The notes under the pieces were generated by a model. The model saw only the letters and a list, made by a program, of their open reading frames with translations, was not told where the DNA came from and searched no databases. A program made the translations under genes and the position numbers. 64,000 bases of DNA from Candidatus Saccharimonadota bacterium (GTDB lineage: Bacteria; Patescibacteriota; Saccharimonadia; Saccharimonadales; Saccharimonadaceae): NCBI GenBank assembly GCA_027492255.1, contig JAPUFB010000003.1, positions 77,889 to 141,888 of the forward strand, given 5' to 3'. How positions within the stretch are numbered: position 1 is the first letter of the stretch; each line of letters opens with the position of its first letter. This document shows positions 26,963 to 35,238 of the stretch, one piece after another.

Positions 26963-27697
26963 TTAGCGCATCATGGCGAGCAACGCCATCCGTCCTGTTT
27001 TGTCACCACCGGCATGCGAGAAGTAGTGCTCGTTGCGCATCGTATTAACCGGTGAAATAAAGATATGACTAGAGGGAATACCGCCTTCAATAAACTGCTG
27101 TTTATTGTGTCCTTGCATGTCAAGATAATACACTCCATCACGATACTCATAGAAGCCCTGCCACTCGGGTTCATTCTCGTGTGTAAAAAACTCCAGAGCG
27201 TAAGAATCTTTTTGAGCACTTGGACTCATCCACACTGTTACGTCGCGCAGATTACTACCCATTTCGGTAAAATAGCGCGTAAGCTTTGGTATAAGCCCTG
27301 CAAGACTCGAATGTCGTCCAAGATGGGCAACTGCAAGAAATTGCTTTTTCTCGTCATACATAACCGTTGCGACACAGTCTCCAACCGGAAGTAATATGCC
27401 AACATGTTTCTTTCGGGTAAACAGCGCATCTGCCATAATTTCACTTGTAAATGCAGTTGTTGAACGGGAATCAATTTCAGCTATAAGATTGTACGTACCA
27501 CGCTCGTCATATATGATCCGCTGATACGCAACATCACCGTAACTGACGCCTTGCGAATCGCAGAATTTCGTTCTATTGGTGACAATACTTGGATTATGTA
27601 TTCCGACAGCACGATCAAGAACTGTCCCATCATCTTTCGAGGAAAATGCGACTACTACGTTCGATGGAAAGCAGGTGGCTTGATCAGTAAGAATCAT
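26963..27697 (-). CDS. YfiH/PgeF family multicopper-fold polyphenol oxidase or purine nucleosidase
   Basis: 244 aa. The family (DUF152) has been reported as a laccase-like or purine nucleoside phosphorylase enzyme and affects peptidoglycan editing in E. coli. Recognisable blocks: ADALFTRKKHVGILLPVGDC, then AVAHLGRHSSLAGLIPKL, holding the Cys and His ligands of the metal/active site. The first His of the site is likely in the C-terminal or early region and is less clear. TATGCT precedes ATG 27697 by 6 nt. Between rsmA and metG, with gaps of about 21 nt on both sides. Confidence 0.82.
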   Translation of the reverse strand: MILTDQATCFPSNVVVAFSSKDDGTVLDRAVGIHNPSIVTNRTKFCDSQGVSYGDVAYQRIIYDERGTYNLIAEIDSRSTTAFTSEIMADALFTRKKHVGILLPVGDCVATVMYDEKKQFLAVAHLGRHSSLAGLIPKLTRYFTEMGSNLRDVTVWMSPSAQKDSYALEFFTHENEPEWQGFYEYRDGVYYLDMQGHNKQQFIEGGIPSSHIFISPVNTMRNEHYFSHAGGDKTGRMALLAMMR

Positions 27698-27719
27698 ATA
27701 TCCAGCATAACACGCATAT

Positions 27720-28496
27720 CTAGTGTGCCACCCTGTACGCTTCCGTTAATGCTTTCCATTGCAGTATGGAAAGTTCTTGTGCGCGCTGATTACTATCGAC
27801 TCCTGCTTTCTCGCATACCATAACGGCATTTTCCTTCGTAATACCCAACCCTCCACTTAGGCTGGAGTGTAATTTCTTGCGAGGAGCGCTAAAACCAGCA
27901 CGAATTATTTGCAAAAAATCATTTTCATGTTCTAGTGAAACTAGGGGAGTGCTTCTTTGCCTCAAGATGATTGTTTGAGAATCGACTTTTGGTGGAGGAG
28001 TAAACATACTTCTATGAACACGTGTTCCAATGTGTACAAAATATTGATTCTGTAACCGTACAGAAAGTTCGGTCATAGCACCCTGGCTGGCCGCAAGCTT
28101 CTCAGCCACTTCTTGCTGAATAAGAAGCACTGCAGTGTGAGGCGGGTTACCTCCTGAAAGAAAATGGTTGATAATCTTCCCTGTTATGTAATATGGGACA
28201 TTCGCAACAAGTTTGTAACCAGACGGAAGACGAGCAAGGTTAAATTGCAAAAAATCTCCATGTATAACTTCGAGATCCTTACCAGGAAATTGCCCTGGAA
28301 GCTTTCTTGCGAGTGCCTCGTCATATTCAACTGCTATAACTTTTTTCGCAGACCTCAGTAGTGAGCTCGTCAGCGTCCCAAGACCCGGACCAATCTCAAG
28401 CACAATATCAGTAGGCAGTAGATCTGCCTCAGCCGCTATAGATGAAAGGGTTATAGGATCTTTTAACCAATGTTGTCCGAGTGACTTATTTGGCAT
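27720..28496 (-). CDS. rsmA: 16S rRNA dimethyladenosine transferase
   Basis: 258 aa. RsmA/KsgA dimethylates A1518 and A1519 of 16S rRNA during 30S maturation. Motifs: NKSLGQHWLKDP (residues 3-14, usual Gln-Asn-Phe variant), LEIGPGLGTLTSSLL (SAM-binding motif I) and NVPYYITGKI (catalytic motif IV). ATG 28496 is 2 nt past the stop of the rpf-like gene; GTG 28499 is an alternative. The rpf-ksgA neighbour pair matches that in Actinobacteria. Confidence 0.95.
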   Translation of the reverse strand: MPNKSLGQHWLKDPITLSSIAAEADLLPTDIVLEIGPGLGTLTSSLLRSAKKVIAVEYDEALARKLPGQFPGKDLEVIHGDFLQFNLARLPSGYKLVANVPYYITGKIINHFLSGGNPPHTAVLLIQQEVAEKLAASQGAMTELSVRLQNQYFVHIGTRVHRSMFTPPPKVDSQTIILRQRSTPLVSLEHENDFLQIIRAGFSAPRKKLHSSLSGGLGITKENAVMVCEKAGVDSNQRAQELSILQWKALTEAYRVAH

Positions 28497-28498
28497 CA

Positions 28499-29776
28499 CT
28501 AATGGCTCGCGAGGATATTGTAGGCGAACTGAATACGTCTGCTTTCAACGCAGATACCACACTTCTCGTATCCATTTTGAAAGGCGACTACAGAGGCCTC
28601 AACGGTTACTGACGACTGAATCCTCGCAAGAGTTGAACTATATCCACCACTAAGCTCGGACCATAAGAAGTTCAGCTGAGTAGTAATATTATATGGATCC
28701 TCCATCGCCATAAGCTTTGCTTTTCGTGACCCTGTCCACTGTGCTAGCCCATCACCCGTCGTATTAAAGCCATGCTCCTGCATGAGATTACCCATAATCC
28801 CCGCGGTTTGTTCACGCGTTAATCCTTTAGCGATCAAGAAATTCCAGGTCATTATTTCATTTTCACTTGGAGTCGTGTAGGCACCCATCACTTTAGCGCC
28901 AATAGCCACAACTTCTTTCACCGGCTCGAGTGTTGTAACGCTTGCGATCGCATTTCGCGAAACTTCTACACCATCACGCATCTCAATTTCATACGTCACG
29001 TTACGTTTGCCGTCCTGACCAACAGTCTTTACTTCGCGCCAACCAGAGGCATGATCCATATCTTTCTGTTCTTCGATTGGTTTTACGATCACTTCTTCTT
29101 GGGTTATTGTCTGTTTCCCATTACGCCATACGGCCACTTTCATGCCGGCGGTGATTTGGGTAGTAAGCGGTGCCGAGGTAGCATCGTTCGGTCCTAGAAT
29201 TATTTGTTTTTCTTTAAGCATCTCCCCAAGTGTCGTAGCCTGTGTTCGTGCTTCGTATGTTTTACCGTACTGAGTAAACGTTACTGGCATTGCGCGATCA
29301 ATCGTCATCTTGAGTCCAGCACCGCCATCCTGAATAACATCCGTTATTGGCTCAACTTTGGCAGTATCTTCATCGTAATAGGTCAGCTGAGCGGCTTTGG
29401 CAATCTGTTTTGGCGACTGCGCTGCAGTCATAATACGAAGTTGCTTAGTGCCATCAACCACAACGACAGGACGAGCACGATAGACATTTACTTTATAGTC
29501 CTTTGCCACAAGTGTTTCGCTCAATTTTGGTTCAACGATATCTGCCGGATCAATCACGACATCTGCTTGCTCAAGCGCATCTTTTACCGTTAGTGCCTTC
29601 GTGATAATTGCTTTTTGAGTGCCGTTATCATAGATAGTAACAATACGGGTATCAGGACTTTCGGTTTTATCAGCCCGGGCTTGCGAAGTAAAAATAAAGC
29701 CAAGCGTAAAAATAAAGCCAAGCGCTATGAGAAGCGTTGACTTTCGCATCAAAAAACTGTGGTGTGTATCAAACAT
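28499..29776 (-). CDS. Resuscitation-factor-like protein: DUF348, G5 and lysozyme-like domains
   Basis: 425 aa from ATG 29776. Signal peptide or membrane anchor at residues 10-36 (STLLIALGFIFTLGFIF, then SQARA). Two DUF348-like ubiquitin-fold repeats (about 44-110 and 170-225) come next, then a G5-type beta segment (about 235-305). A C-terminal phage-tail-lysozyme-type domain (about 315-420) contains GIMGNLMQEHGFNTTGDGLAQW. This order resembles RpfB/YabE, with a different catalytic domain. It probably cleaves peptidoglycan outside the cell. First gene of the long operon and directly upstream of rsmA, as rpfB is in Actinobacteria. A hairpin ends two bases before the start codon. Confidence 0.85.
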   Translation of the reverse strand: MFDTHHSFLMRKSTLLIALGFIFTLGFIFTSQARADKTESPDTRIVTIYDNGTQKAIITKALTVKDALEQADVVIDPADIVEPKLSETLVAKDYKVNVYRARPVVVVDGTKQLRIMTAAQSPKQIAKAAQLTYYDEDTAKVEPITDVIQDGGAGLKMTIDRAMPVTFTQYGKTYEARTQATTLGEMLKEKQIILGPNDATSAPLTTQITAGMKVAVWRNGKQTITQEEVIVKPIEEQKDMDHASGWREVKTVGQDGKRNVTYEIEMRDGVEVSRNAIASVTTLEPVKEVVAIGAKVMGAYTTPSENEIMTWNFLIAKGLTREQTAGIMGNLMQEHGFNTTGDGLAQWTGSRKAKLMAMEDPYNITTQLNFLWSELSGGYSSTLARIQSSVTVEASVVAFQNGYEKCGICVESRRIQFAYNILASH

Positions 29777-29778
29777 AT

Positions 29779-29820
29779 GTAACGTCTTTCTCACTCTTTT
29801 ATTTTTGAGTAAACGTTACC
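29779..29820 (-). promoter_or_regulatory. 5'-UTR hairpin next to the rpf-like start codon
   Basis: GTAACGT pairs with ACGTTAC across about 26 nt, with an inner ACTC/GAGT helix. The structure ends 2 nt before ATG 29776. TACGAT with TTTGCA 18 nt upstream lies just beyond it, so the transcript should begin with this hairpin. It may control translation or bind a regulator. Confidence 0.55.
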
Positions 29821-29855
29821 ATCTATCGTACAAAATCTGGAGTATAAATGCAAAC

Positions 29856-32003
29856 TTAAGTAATCTTTTTCAGGGGTGCGAATGAAAGACTCAATGTCTT
29901 CGTCCCGAAGCGCGAAAAGCTGACTTTCACGATACTATCGTCGAAAGCAACAACATGTCCACGCCCAAATTTTGGATGCTCAACCATATCACCTTCCGAA
30001 AGATCAAGCTCTTCCATAACTACCCGCGGTTCATTCGGTAGTGTCATAGAAGGAGCGTTAAATACTGGTTGAGGAGGCTGCGCAATCGCTACTTCCATAT
30101 CAGATAAAAAGCGTGACGGTGGATTATACTGGCGTGTCCCAAAACTAAACCGCGAACTGGCAGTCAAAAGATAGAGCTCTTCTCGAGCGCGCGTCATACC
30201 GACGTAACAAAGACGTCGTTCCTCTTCAAGTTCGCTTTGGTCATATAGGGCTCTTGTTCCTGGAAAAAGCCCTTCTTCCATTCCAACCATAAAAACAACC
30301 GGAAATTCGAGACCTTTTGCAGCATGAAGGGTCATAAGCGTCACCGCTGCATCGCCGGCAGACTCGTCCGCCGCACTAACCAGAGCTACCTCTTCGAGAT
30401 ACATCTGCAGATCAACATCAGGTCTTTGTTCGGCGTCAGAGACCATCTCCTTAACATTTTGTTGCCGCTCTTCACTCTTAATCGTTCCGTCATTCAAATA
30501 TTCAAGATATTTAAACCGTTTAATGACTAATTCAATTAGCTTCGCAAGACCTAGATCCTGCATTTCTTCTTGAAGTTTTTTGAGACCGTTTCCTAGATCC
30601 TTCAGACTGTTCTTGGCTCGTGGCGTCAATGGTGCGCACAGTTCCGCCGCATTCATTGCTTCAACGAGCGTCATTCCCGTCTGCTCCCACCAGCCCAAAA
30701 ACTTTTCGACGCTTGCTGGACCAATTCCTCTAGTTGGTACATTGACAATACGAGTAAAGCTCGCACGATCAGAAGGCTGATACAAGAGACGCAAGTAGCT
30801 CAGAATATCCTTTACCTCAGCGCGATCATAAAAACGTGTACCCCCAACCATCTTGTACGGAATAGCGTACCGCATAAATACTTCTTCGATTGCTCGGCTC
30901 TGGGCGTTTGTCCGATAGAGTACAGCAAAATCGCTTTCAGTTCTTGTCCGCATCTGCACGGCTGTTTTTACACGGGTGGCGATTGTTTCCGCCTCATGCA
31001 TCTCACTCTGAACCTGCATAATTTGTACCGGCAGCCCACCAGTCTGATCAGTTGTCAGCTTTTTATCCGAGCGCTGCGTATTTTTCGTAATAACATTGTG
31101 AGCGGCGTCAAGAATCGGCTTTGTGGAACGATAATTTTTTTCGAGTTTAATCACTGTTGCTCCAGAAAAATCACGTTCGAAATTTAAAATATTAGTAAAG
31201 TCTGCCCCCCGCCATGAATATATCGATTGCCAGTCGTCGCCAACAACACAAATGTTCTGGACTTCACCGACAAGTAATTTCATAAGTCGGTACTGTACGG
31301 CATTTGTATCCTGATACTCATCAATCATGATATGGGCAAAATTACGGACCCATTTGGCTCGAATCTCAGGTACTTCTCGAAGAAGACGGGCTGTCTCGAG
31401 AAGTAAGTCGTCAAAATCAAGTGCTTTGGCATTTTTACGCATCGATTCATAACGTGGATATATGTCTGCTGTGGCTTGCTGAAGAGGTAACGACGCAGTA
31501 AGTGCATACTCCTCAGCCGAAACATCGGCGTTTTTTGCACTACTAATAAGACTCGCGACTGCCCGTGGAGTGACTGTTTTCTCGGAAATAGCCAGTTGCT
31601 TCATCGCCTGCTTTATAAGCCCCATCCTGTCTGATTCATCGAGAATGACAAAATTATGTGGAACCCCGATCTGTTCGCCATCTATACGTAACAGACGAAC
31701 GCAGATGCCATGAAACGTCCCCATCCATGGCATAAAGCTTCGTGGTACTTCTGGCGATACTCCTGGCTGGCCTACAAGCTTCCATAGCCGTTCTCGCATT
31801 TCTTTCGCAGCCTTATTTGTAAAGGTAACTGCCAGAATGCTCGTCATCGGAATATGCTGTTCTGCTATAAGATATGCAATTCTATGTGTCAGCGTCTTTG
31901 TTTTACCTGATCCAGCACCTGCCAATAAAAGAAGCGGCCCCTCACCATGCAGGACAGCTTGTTTTTGCGCGTCATTAAGACCTTTCAGTAGCTCATCAGA
32001 CAT
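29856..32003 (-). CDS. pcrA: UvrD/PcrA-type SF1 DNA helicase
   Basis: 715 aa. A 3'-5' helicase for repair and rolling-circle replication. SF1 motifs in order: LLAGAGSGKTKTLTHRI (I), FTNKAAKEMRERL (Ia), MIDEYQDTNAVQYRL (II), VVGDDWQSIYSWRGAD (III), LEKNYRST (IV), MTLHAAKGLEFPVVF (V) and LCYVGMTRARE (VI). The C-terminus has the small beta domain of PcrA that contacts RNA polymerase (GDMVEHPKFGRGHVVAFD). TACAAT lies 7 nt before ATG 32003. Monocistronic or the last gene after the tpiA pair. Confidence 0.96.
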   Translation of the reverse strand: MSDELLKGLNDAQKQAVLHGEGPLLLLAGAGSGKTKTLTHRIAYLIAEQHIPMTSILAVTFTNKAAKEMRERLWKLVGQPGVSPEVPRSFMPWMGTFHGICVRLLRIDGEQIGVPHNFVILDESDRMGLIKQAMKQLAISEKTVTPRAVASLISSAKNADVSAEEYALTASLPLQQATADIYPRYESMRKNAKALDFDDLLLETARLLREVPEIRAKWVRNFAHIMIDEYQDTNAVQYRLMKLLVGEVQNICVVGDDWQSIYSWRGADFTNILNFERDFSGATVIKLEKNYRSTKPILDAAHNVITKNTQRSDKKLTTDQTGGLPVQIMQVQSEMHEAETIATRVKTAVQMRTRTESDFAVLYRTNAQSRAIEEVFMRYAIPYKMVGGTRFYDRAEVKDILSYLRLLYQPSDRASFTRIVNVPTRGIGPASVEKFLGWWEQTGMTLVEAMNAAELCAPLTPRAKNSLKDLGNGLKKLQEEMQDLGLAKLIELVIKRFKYLEYLNDGTIKSEERQQNVKEMVSDAEQRPDVDLQMYLEEVALVSAADESAGDAAVTLMTLHAAKGLEFPVVFMVGMEEGLFPGTRALYDQSELEEERRLCYVGMTRAREELYLLTASSRFSFGTRQYNPPSRFLSDMEVAIAQPPQPVFNAPSMTLPNEPRVVMEELDLSEGDMVEHPKFGRGHVVAFDDSIVKVSFSRFGTKTLSLSFAPLKKIT

Positions 32004-32070
32004 AGCTTCTATTGTACGGTACTACAGTGTTTGTTATCGTTGTGATTTTGCGCTTTTGTTTATACTTCTT

Positions 32071-33150
32071 TTAGATTAAGTGGTTCACGAAGACGATATA
32101 CCCTACACCACACCCGATTGCAACCATAACAAGCGCCAGAATGACATAGAGGAGGATATGATTTTTTGATTTTCTTACCTCAGCAACAAGAGGTTGATGA
32201 TATTGAGCAGTGTCATAAAGAGAGTGTGCTGTGTCGCTGTCGCTCGTCACGTCGTTTGAGGAGGTGTATTGTTGCGTAATAGAGGTTGCCGCAGCACCTG
32301 CTGCTGGTTCGTCTTCTACTGCTTCGGCCTCACTTTCCTCAACCGCTACTACTTCCTGGCCTAGTTCGGGCTGTGGAGTGTCTACTTGGGCTGTCTCGGA
32401 CACATTTTTTTCTTCATTCTGAGTATCACTGGTATCACTATCCTCAGTCGTGTTGGCGCCTAGTGGGCGTTTTTCGATTGGCGCATTGGCAAGAAATGGA
32501 GTCGTCTGTGTTTCGACCGGATCTGCTTCAGGAGTCTCGACAGGCATTGATAAATCTTCTGATTCTTTCGGTGAATCAGTAGAGATATTATTCCCTGTAG
32601 TACTGCCGTCTTCTGGGTGATCAGTGGTATCTGGTACGGTGTCGCTATTATCGAGAAGATCGAGCGGATCAGGCCATTCACGTTCAATATTAGGTGTTTC
32701 ACTATACTGGTCAGTGTTTGCGAGTGTAGCGGGCATCTCCGTAGAAGTGGCTGAGGTAGTTTTAAAAGGCATTTCCCCGTCAGCTTCTGATGCTTGAGTG
32801 GGACCCATCGATGACCCAGTGTCATCATGTGATATTTCTGGAAGAGTATTGTGCTGTTCAACAGGACTGATGGGCGCTATATTCAACGCTTCACGCCGAG
32901 GCACTGGAGCAACTGTGCCTGGCCGATTAACCATGTCCGATGATGGATGTACGACATCCATAAACTGACCGCGGCGTTTTGTCGCGATAACCGAACCTGA
33001 TCGACCCATATCAGCCACATCTTCGGAAGATATTACCGGCAACGGCGCGTCCTGGGTAGCGGTTTGATCTGCTTCATTTGCCACTGAAGGTTGCGATTGC
33101 ATCACTTGATTAACCGCTTGATCGAGTTCTTCGAAATTGATGTCTGTCAT
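32071..33150 (-). CDS. Acidic, disordered, tail-anchored membrane protein
   Basis: 359 aa. Residues 1-325 are very rich in Asp, Glu, Ser, Thr and Pro with no predicted fold. A single C-terminal transmembrane helix (about 333-355, HILLYVILALVMVAIGCGVGY) is preceded by Arg/Lys, so the long acidic part is probably cytoplasmic. ATG 33150 overlaps the tpiA stop by 4 nt, so it is co-translated with a glycolytic enzyme. Not recognised. It could tether cytoplasmic partners to the membrane. Confidence 0.7.
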   Translation of the reverse strand: MTDINFEELDQAVNQVMQSQPSVANEADQTATQDAPLPVISSEDVADMGRSGSVIATKRRGQFMDVVHPSSDMVNRPGTVAPVPRREALNIAPISPVEQHNTLPEISHDDTGSSMGPTQASEADGEMPFKTTSATSTEMPATLANTDQYSETPNIEREWPDPLDLLDNSDTVPDTTDHPEDGSTTGNNISTDSPKESEDLSMPVETPEADPVETQTTPFLANAPIEKRPLGANTTEDSDTSDTQNEEKNVSETAQVDTPQPELGQEVVAVEESEAEAVEDEPAAGAAATSITQQYTSSNDVTSDSDTAHSLYDTAQYHQPLVAEVRKSKNHILLYVILALVMVAIGCGVGYIVFVNHLI

Positions 33151-33944
33151 TTTTCACCCCTCATTAGTTCTTTCTTGTCTTCATTCACCTGCGAGCCAGC
33201 AACTGCAACGATTGCGGCAAATGATTCCGCCTGCAAACTCGCGCCTCCTATCAATAGTCCGTCAACACCAGGGATAGCGAGAAAATTAGCAGCATTATCG
33301 GATGTCACGCTTCCACCGTAGAGAAAACGAACAGCCTCACTGGCAGCTTTTCCATAATTAACCTCAACAAAACTACGAACTATCTTTTCGATATCAGCGA
33401 TATGGCTGGGGGTTGAACTATGACCTGTACCGATCGCCCACAGTGGTTCATAGGCAATAGTAATATCAGTAACCTCTTCACTCGTCACATTCGCAAGTCC
33501 ACTCGTCAGTTGATCGTGAATAACATGCTTCGTTTCTTTGTCGGCTCTCTCCTGAGCGGTTTCACCAACACATAAAATCGGTTTCATCTGATTGCGAATT
33601 ACTGCTTGTACTTTATTGCGGATGTCTTTATCGTTCTCTCCAAAAGTATGCCGACGTTCTGAATGACCGACGATAACATACTGTACGACACCACGAAGCA
33701 TTGTTGCGGAAACCTCCCCAGTATACGGACCCTCATCTCTCCAGTAACAGTTCTGTGCGCCCAGCTTAAATTGCCGATGATCTACCTGTAGACTCAGGGA
33801 TTGCAGGGAGAGGACACTTGGGCAGAGTACCATCTCAACACCCTTTTTCACCTCTATTTTACCCGCTAATTTATGCAGAAATAAACTTGCCTGATGGGTA
33901 TTCAGGAACATTTTCCAGTTAGCGACAATTAATTTCTTTCTCAT
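33147..33944 (-). CDS. tpiA: Triosephosphate isomerase
   Basis: 265 aa TIM barrel. Active-site residues are all visible: ANWKMF (Lys near residue 12), VGHSERR (His), AYEPLWAIGTG (Glu and flexible loop 6) and LYGGSV (phosphate loop). It interconverts dihydroxyacetone phosphate and glyceraldehyde 3-phosphate. Followed with a 4-nt overlap by the acidic tail-anchored protein. Upstream pgk and pyk run in the same direction, giving a glycolytic block pyk-pgk-tpiA. No gapdh or enolase is present here. Confidence 0.97.
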   Translation of the reverse strand: MRKKLIVANWKMFLNTHQASLFLHKLAGKIEVKKGVEMVLCPSVLSLQSLSLQVDHRQFKLGAQNCYWRDEGPYTGEVSATMLRGVVQYVIVGHSERRHTFGENDKDIRNKVQAVIRNQMKPILCVGETAQERADKETKHVIHDQLTSGLANVTSEEVTDITIAYEPLWAIGTGHSSTPSHIADIEKIVRSFVEVNYGKAASEAVRFLYGGSVTSDNAANFLAIPGVDGLLIGGASLQAESFAAIVAVAGSQVNEDKKELMRGEK

Positions 33945-33986
33945 ATAATGCTTATGTCTATACTTAAAAGTGTACTCGACTTCTGC

Positions 33987-35216
33987 TCATGAGTCCATAA
34001 GGGCTTCTATGCCTGGTAATTTTTTTCCACACAACAACTCAAGTGCTGCTCCACCACCTGTCGAAATATGAGAAAAACTTCTTCCATCTCTTGCATCCCA
34101 TCCAAGCACAAAGTCGGTCGTATCACCTCCACCGACTACTGAACTAATCTTTGGATTTGTCGCAAGTGAAAGCGCAAGACGAGCTGAGCCGTGGGCAAAA
34201 TTAGGCAACGTCGCAACCCCTAGTGTTCCATTCCAAAGCACAGTATGTGCCCGCCCTACCGCTTTAATCATTTCATTAATTGATCGAGAGCCAATATCGA
34301 GGATGATATCATCTGGTTGAACCTGACTAATCTCTTTCTCTACGCGTTTGGTTGTTGCTGTTATCGCATGACCAACCGCAACATCTTGAGGCAAAAGGCA
34401 GTAATTATCAATATTATCGCGTCCAACCTTTTTTTCTATTATCCGATACAGTTGCTCGATAACAGCTTCTTGATCGGGTTCGTATATGCTTTTTCCTATT
34501 GGATAGCCTCTATAGGCCAGAAACGTATTTGCCATTGCTCCACCTATGATAATCTGGTCAGCAACTGTGACGAATTTTTTAATCAGACCAATTTTATCCG
34601 ACACCTTTACACCACCAATAGCCGCTACTAAAGGTAGTTGAGGATGAGAGCTTAGCTCTGTAAGCATTTGCCACTCTTTCTCGATAAGCAACCCAGCCGC
34701 ACTCGGTAGCCAGTGTGTAATCGCATCAGTTGATGCATGTTTTCGATGTACTACACCAAATCCATCTTGGACAAAATAATCCGCGTATGAATTTCGGGCT
34801 AGTTGCCGAGCAAATACATCGTCATTTCGCTCTTCACCTGTATGAAAACGAAGGTTTTCAAGGAGAGCTATCTGCCCAGGCCGCATTTTCTTCGTTATAA
34901 CACTCACCTTATCCCCTATAGAAGCAGGAGTGAAGATAACCGGTCTAGCGAGTAACTCACTTAATCGCAACGCGACTGGCTCAAGACTATATGCGGCATC
35001 CGCACCATTAGGCCTTCCAAGATGGGCGCACAGCACAATTGAGCACCCCCTCGCAAGAAGATACTTTAGTGTTGGTAAACTTGCACGAATACGGTAGTCA
35101 TCGTGAATAATTCCGTTCTCAAATGGCACATTATAATCAACACGAACAAGTACACGACACCCATCAAGTGGCATATCGCGCATGCACTTCTTCCCCAGCC
35201 CCACCCGATATTTCAT
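33987..35216 (-). CDS. pgk: Phosphoglycerate kinase
   Basis: 409 aa. N-domain substrate motifs: VRVDYNVPFENG (residues 23-34) and LCAHLGRPNG, where the common Ser-His is Ala-His. Nucleotide-domain motifs: IGGAMANTFLAYRG and VVGGGDTTDF near the C-terminus. It transfers phosphate from 1,3-bisphosphoglycerate to ADP, the main substrate-level ATP step for an organism with reduced respiration. TATATT precedes ATG 35216 by 6 nt, which supports this start even though it makes the N-terminus about 12 residues longer than usual. Confidence 0.96.
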   Translation of the reverse strand: MKYRVGLGKKCMRDMPLDGCRVLVRVDYNVPFENGIIHDDYRIRASLPTLKYLLARGCSIVLCAHLGRPNGADAAYSLEPVALRLSELLARPVIFTPASIGDKVSVITKKMRPGQIALLENLRFHTGEERNDDVFARQLARNSYADYFVQDGFGVVHRKHASTDAITHWLPSAAGLLIEKEWQMLTELSSHPQLPLVAAIGGVKVSDKIGLIKKFVTVADQIIIGGAMANTFLAYRGYPIGKSIYEPDQEAVIEQLYRIIEKKVGRDNIDNYCLLPQDVAVGHAITATTKRVEKEISQVQPDDIILDIGSRSINEMIKAVGRAHTVLWNGTLGVATLPNFAHGSARLALSLATNPKISSVVGGGDTTDFVLGWDARDGRSFSHISTGGGAALELLCGKKLPGIEALMDS

Positions 35217-35238
35217 CTTACTAATATACTATCAGAAA

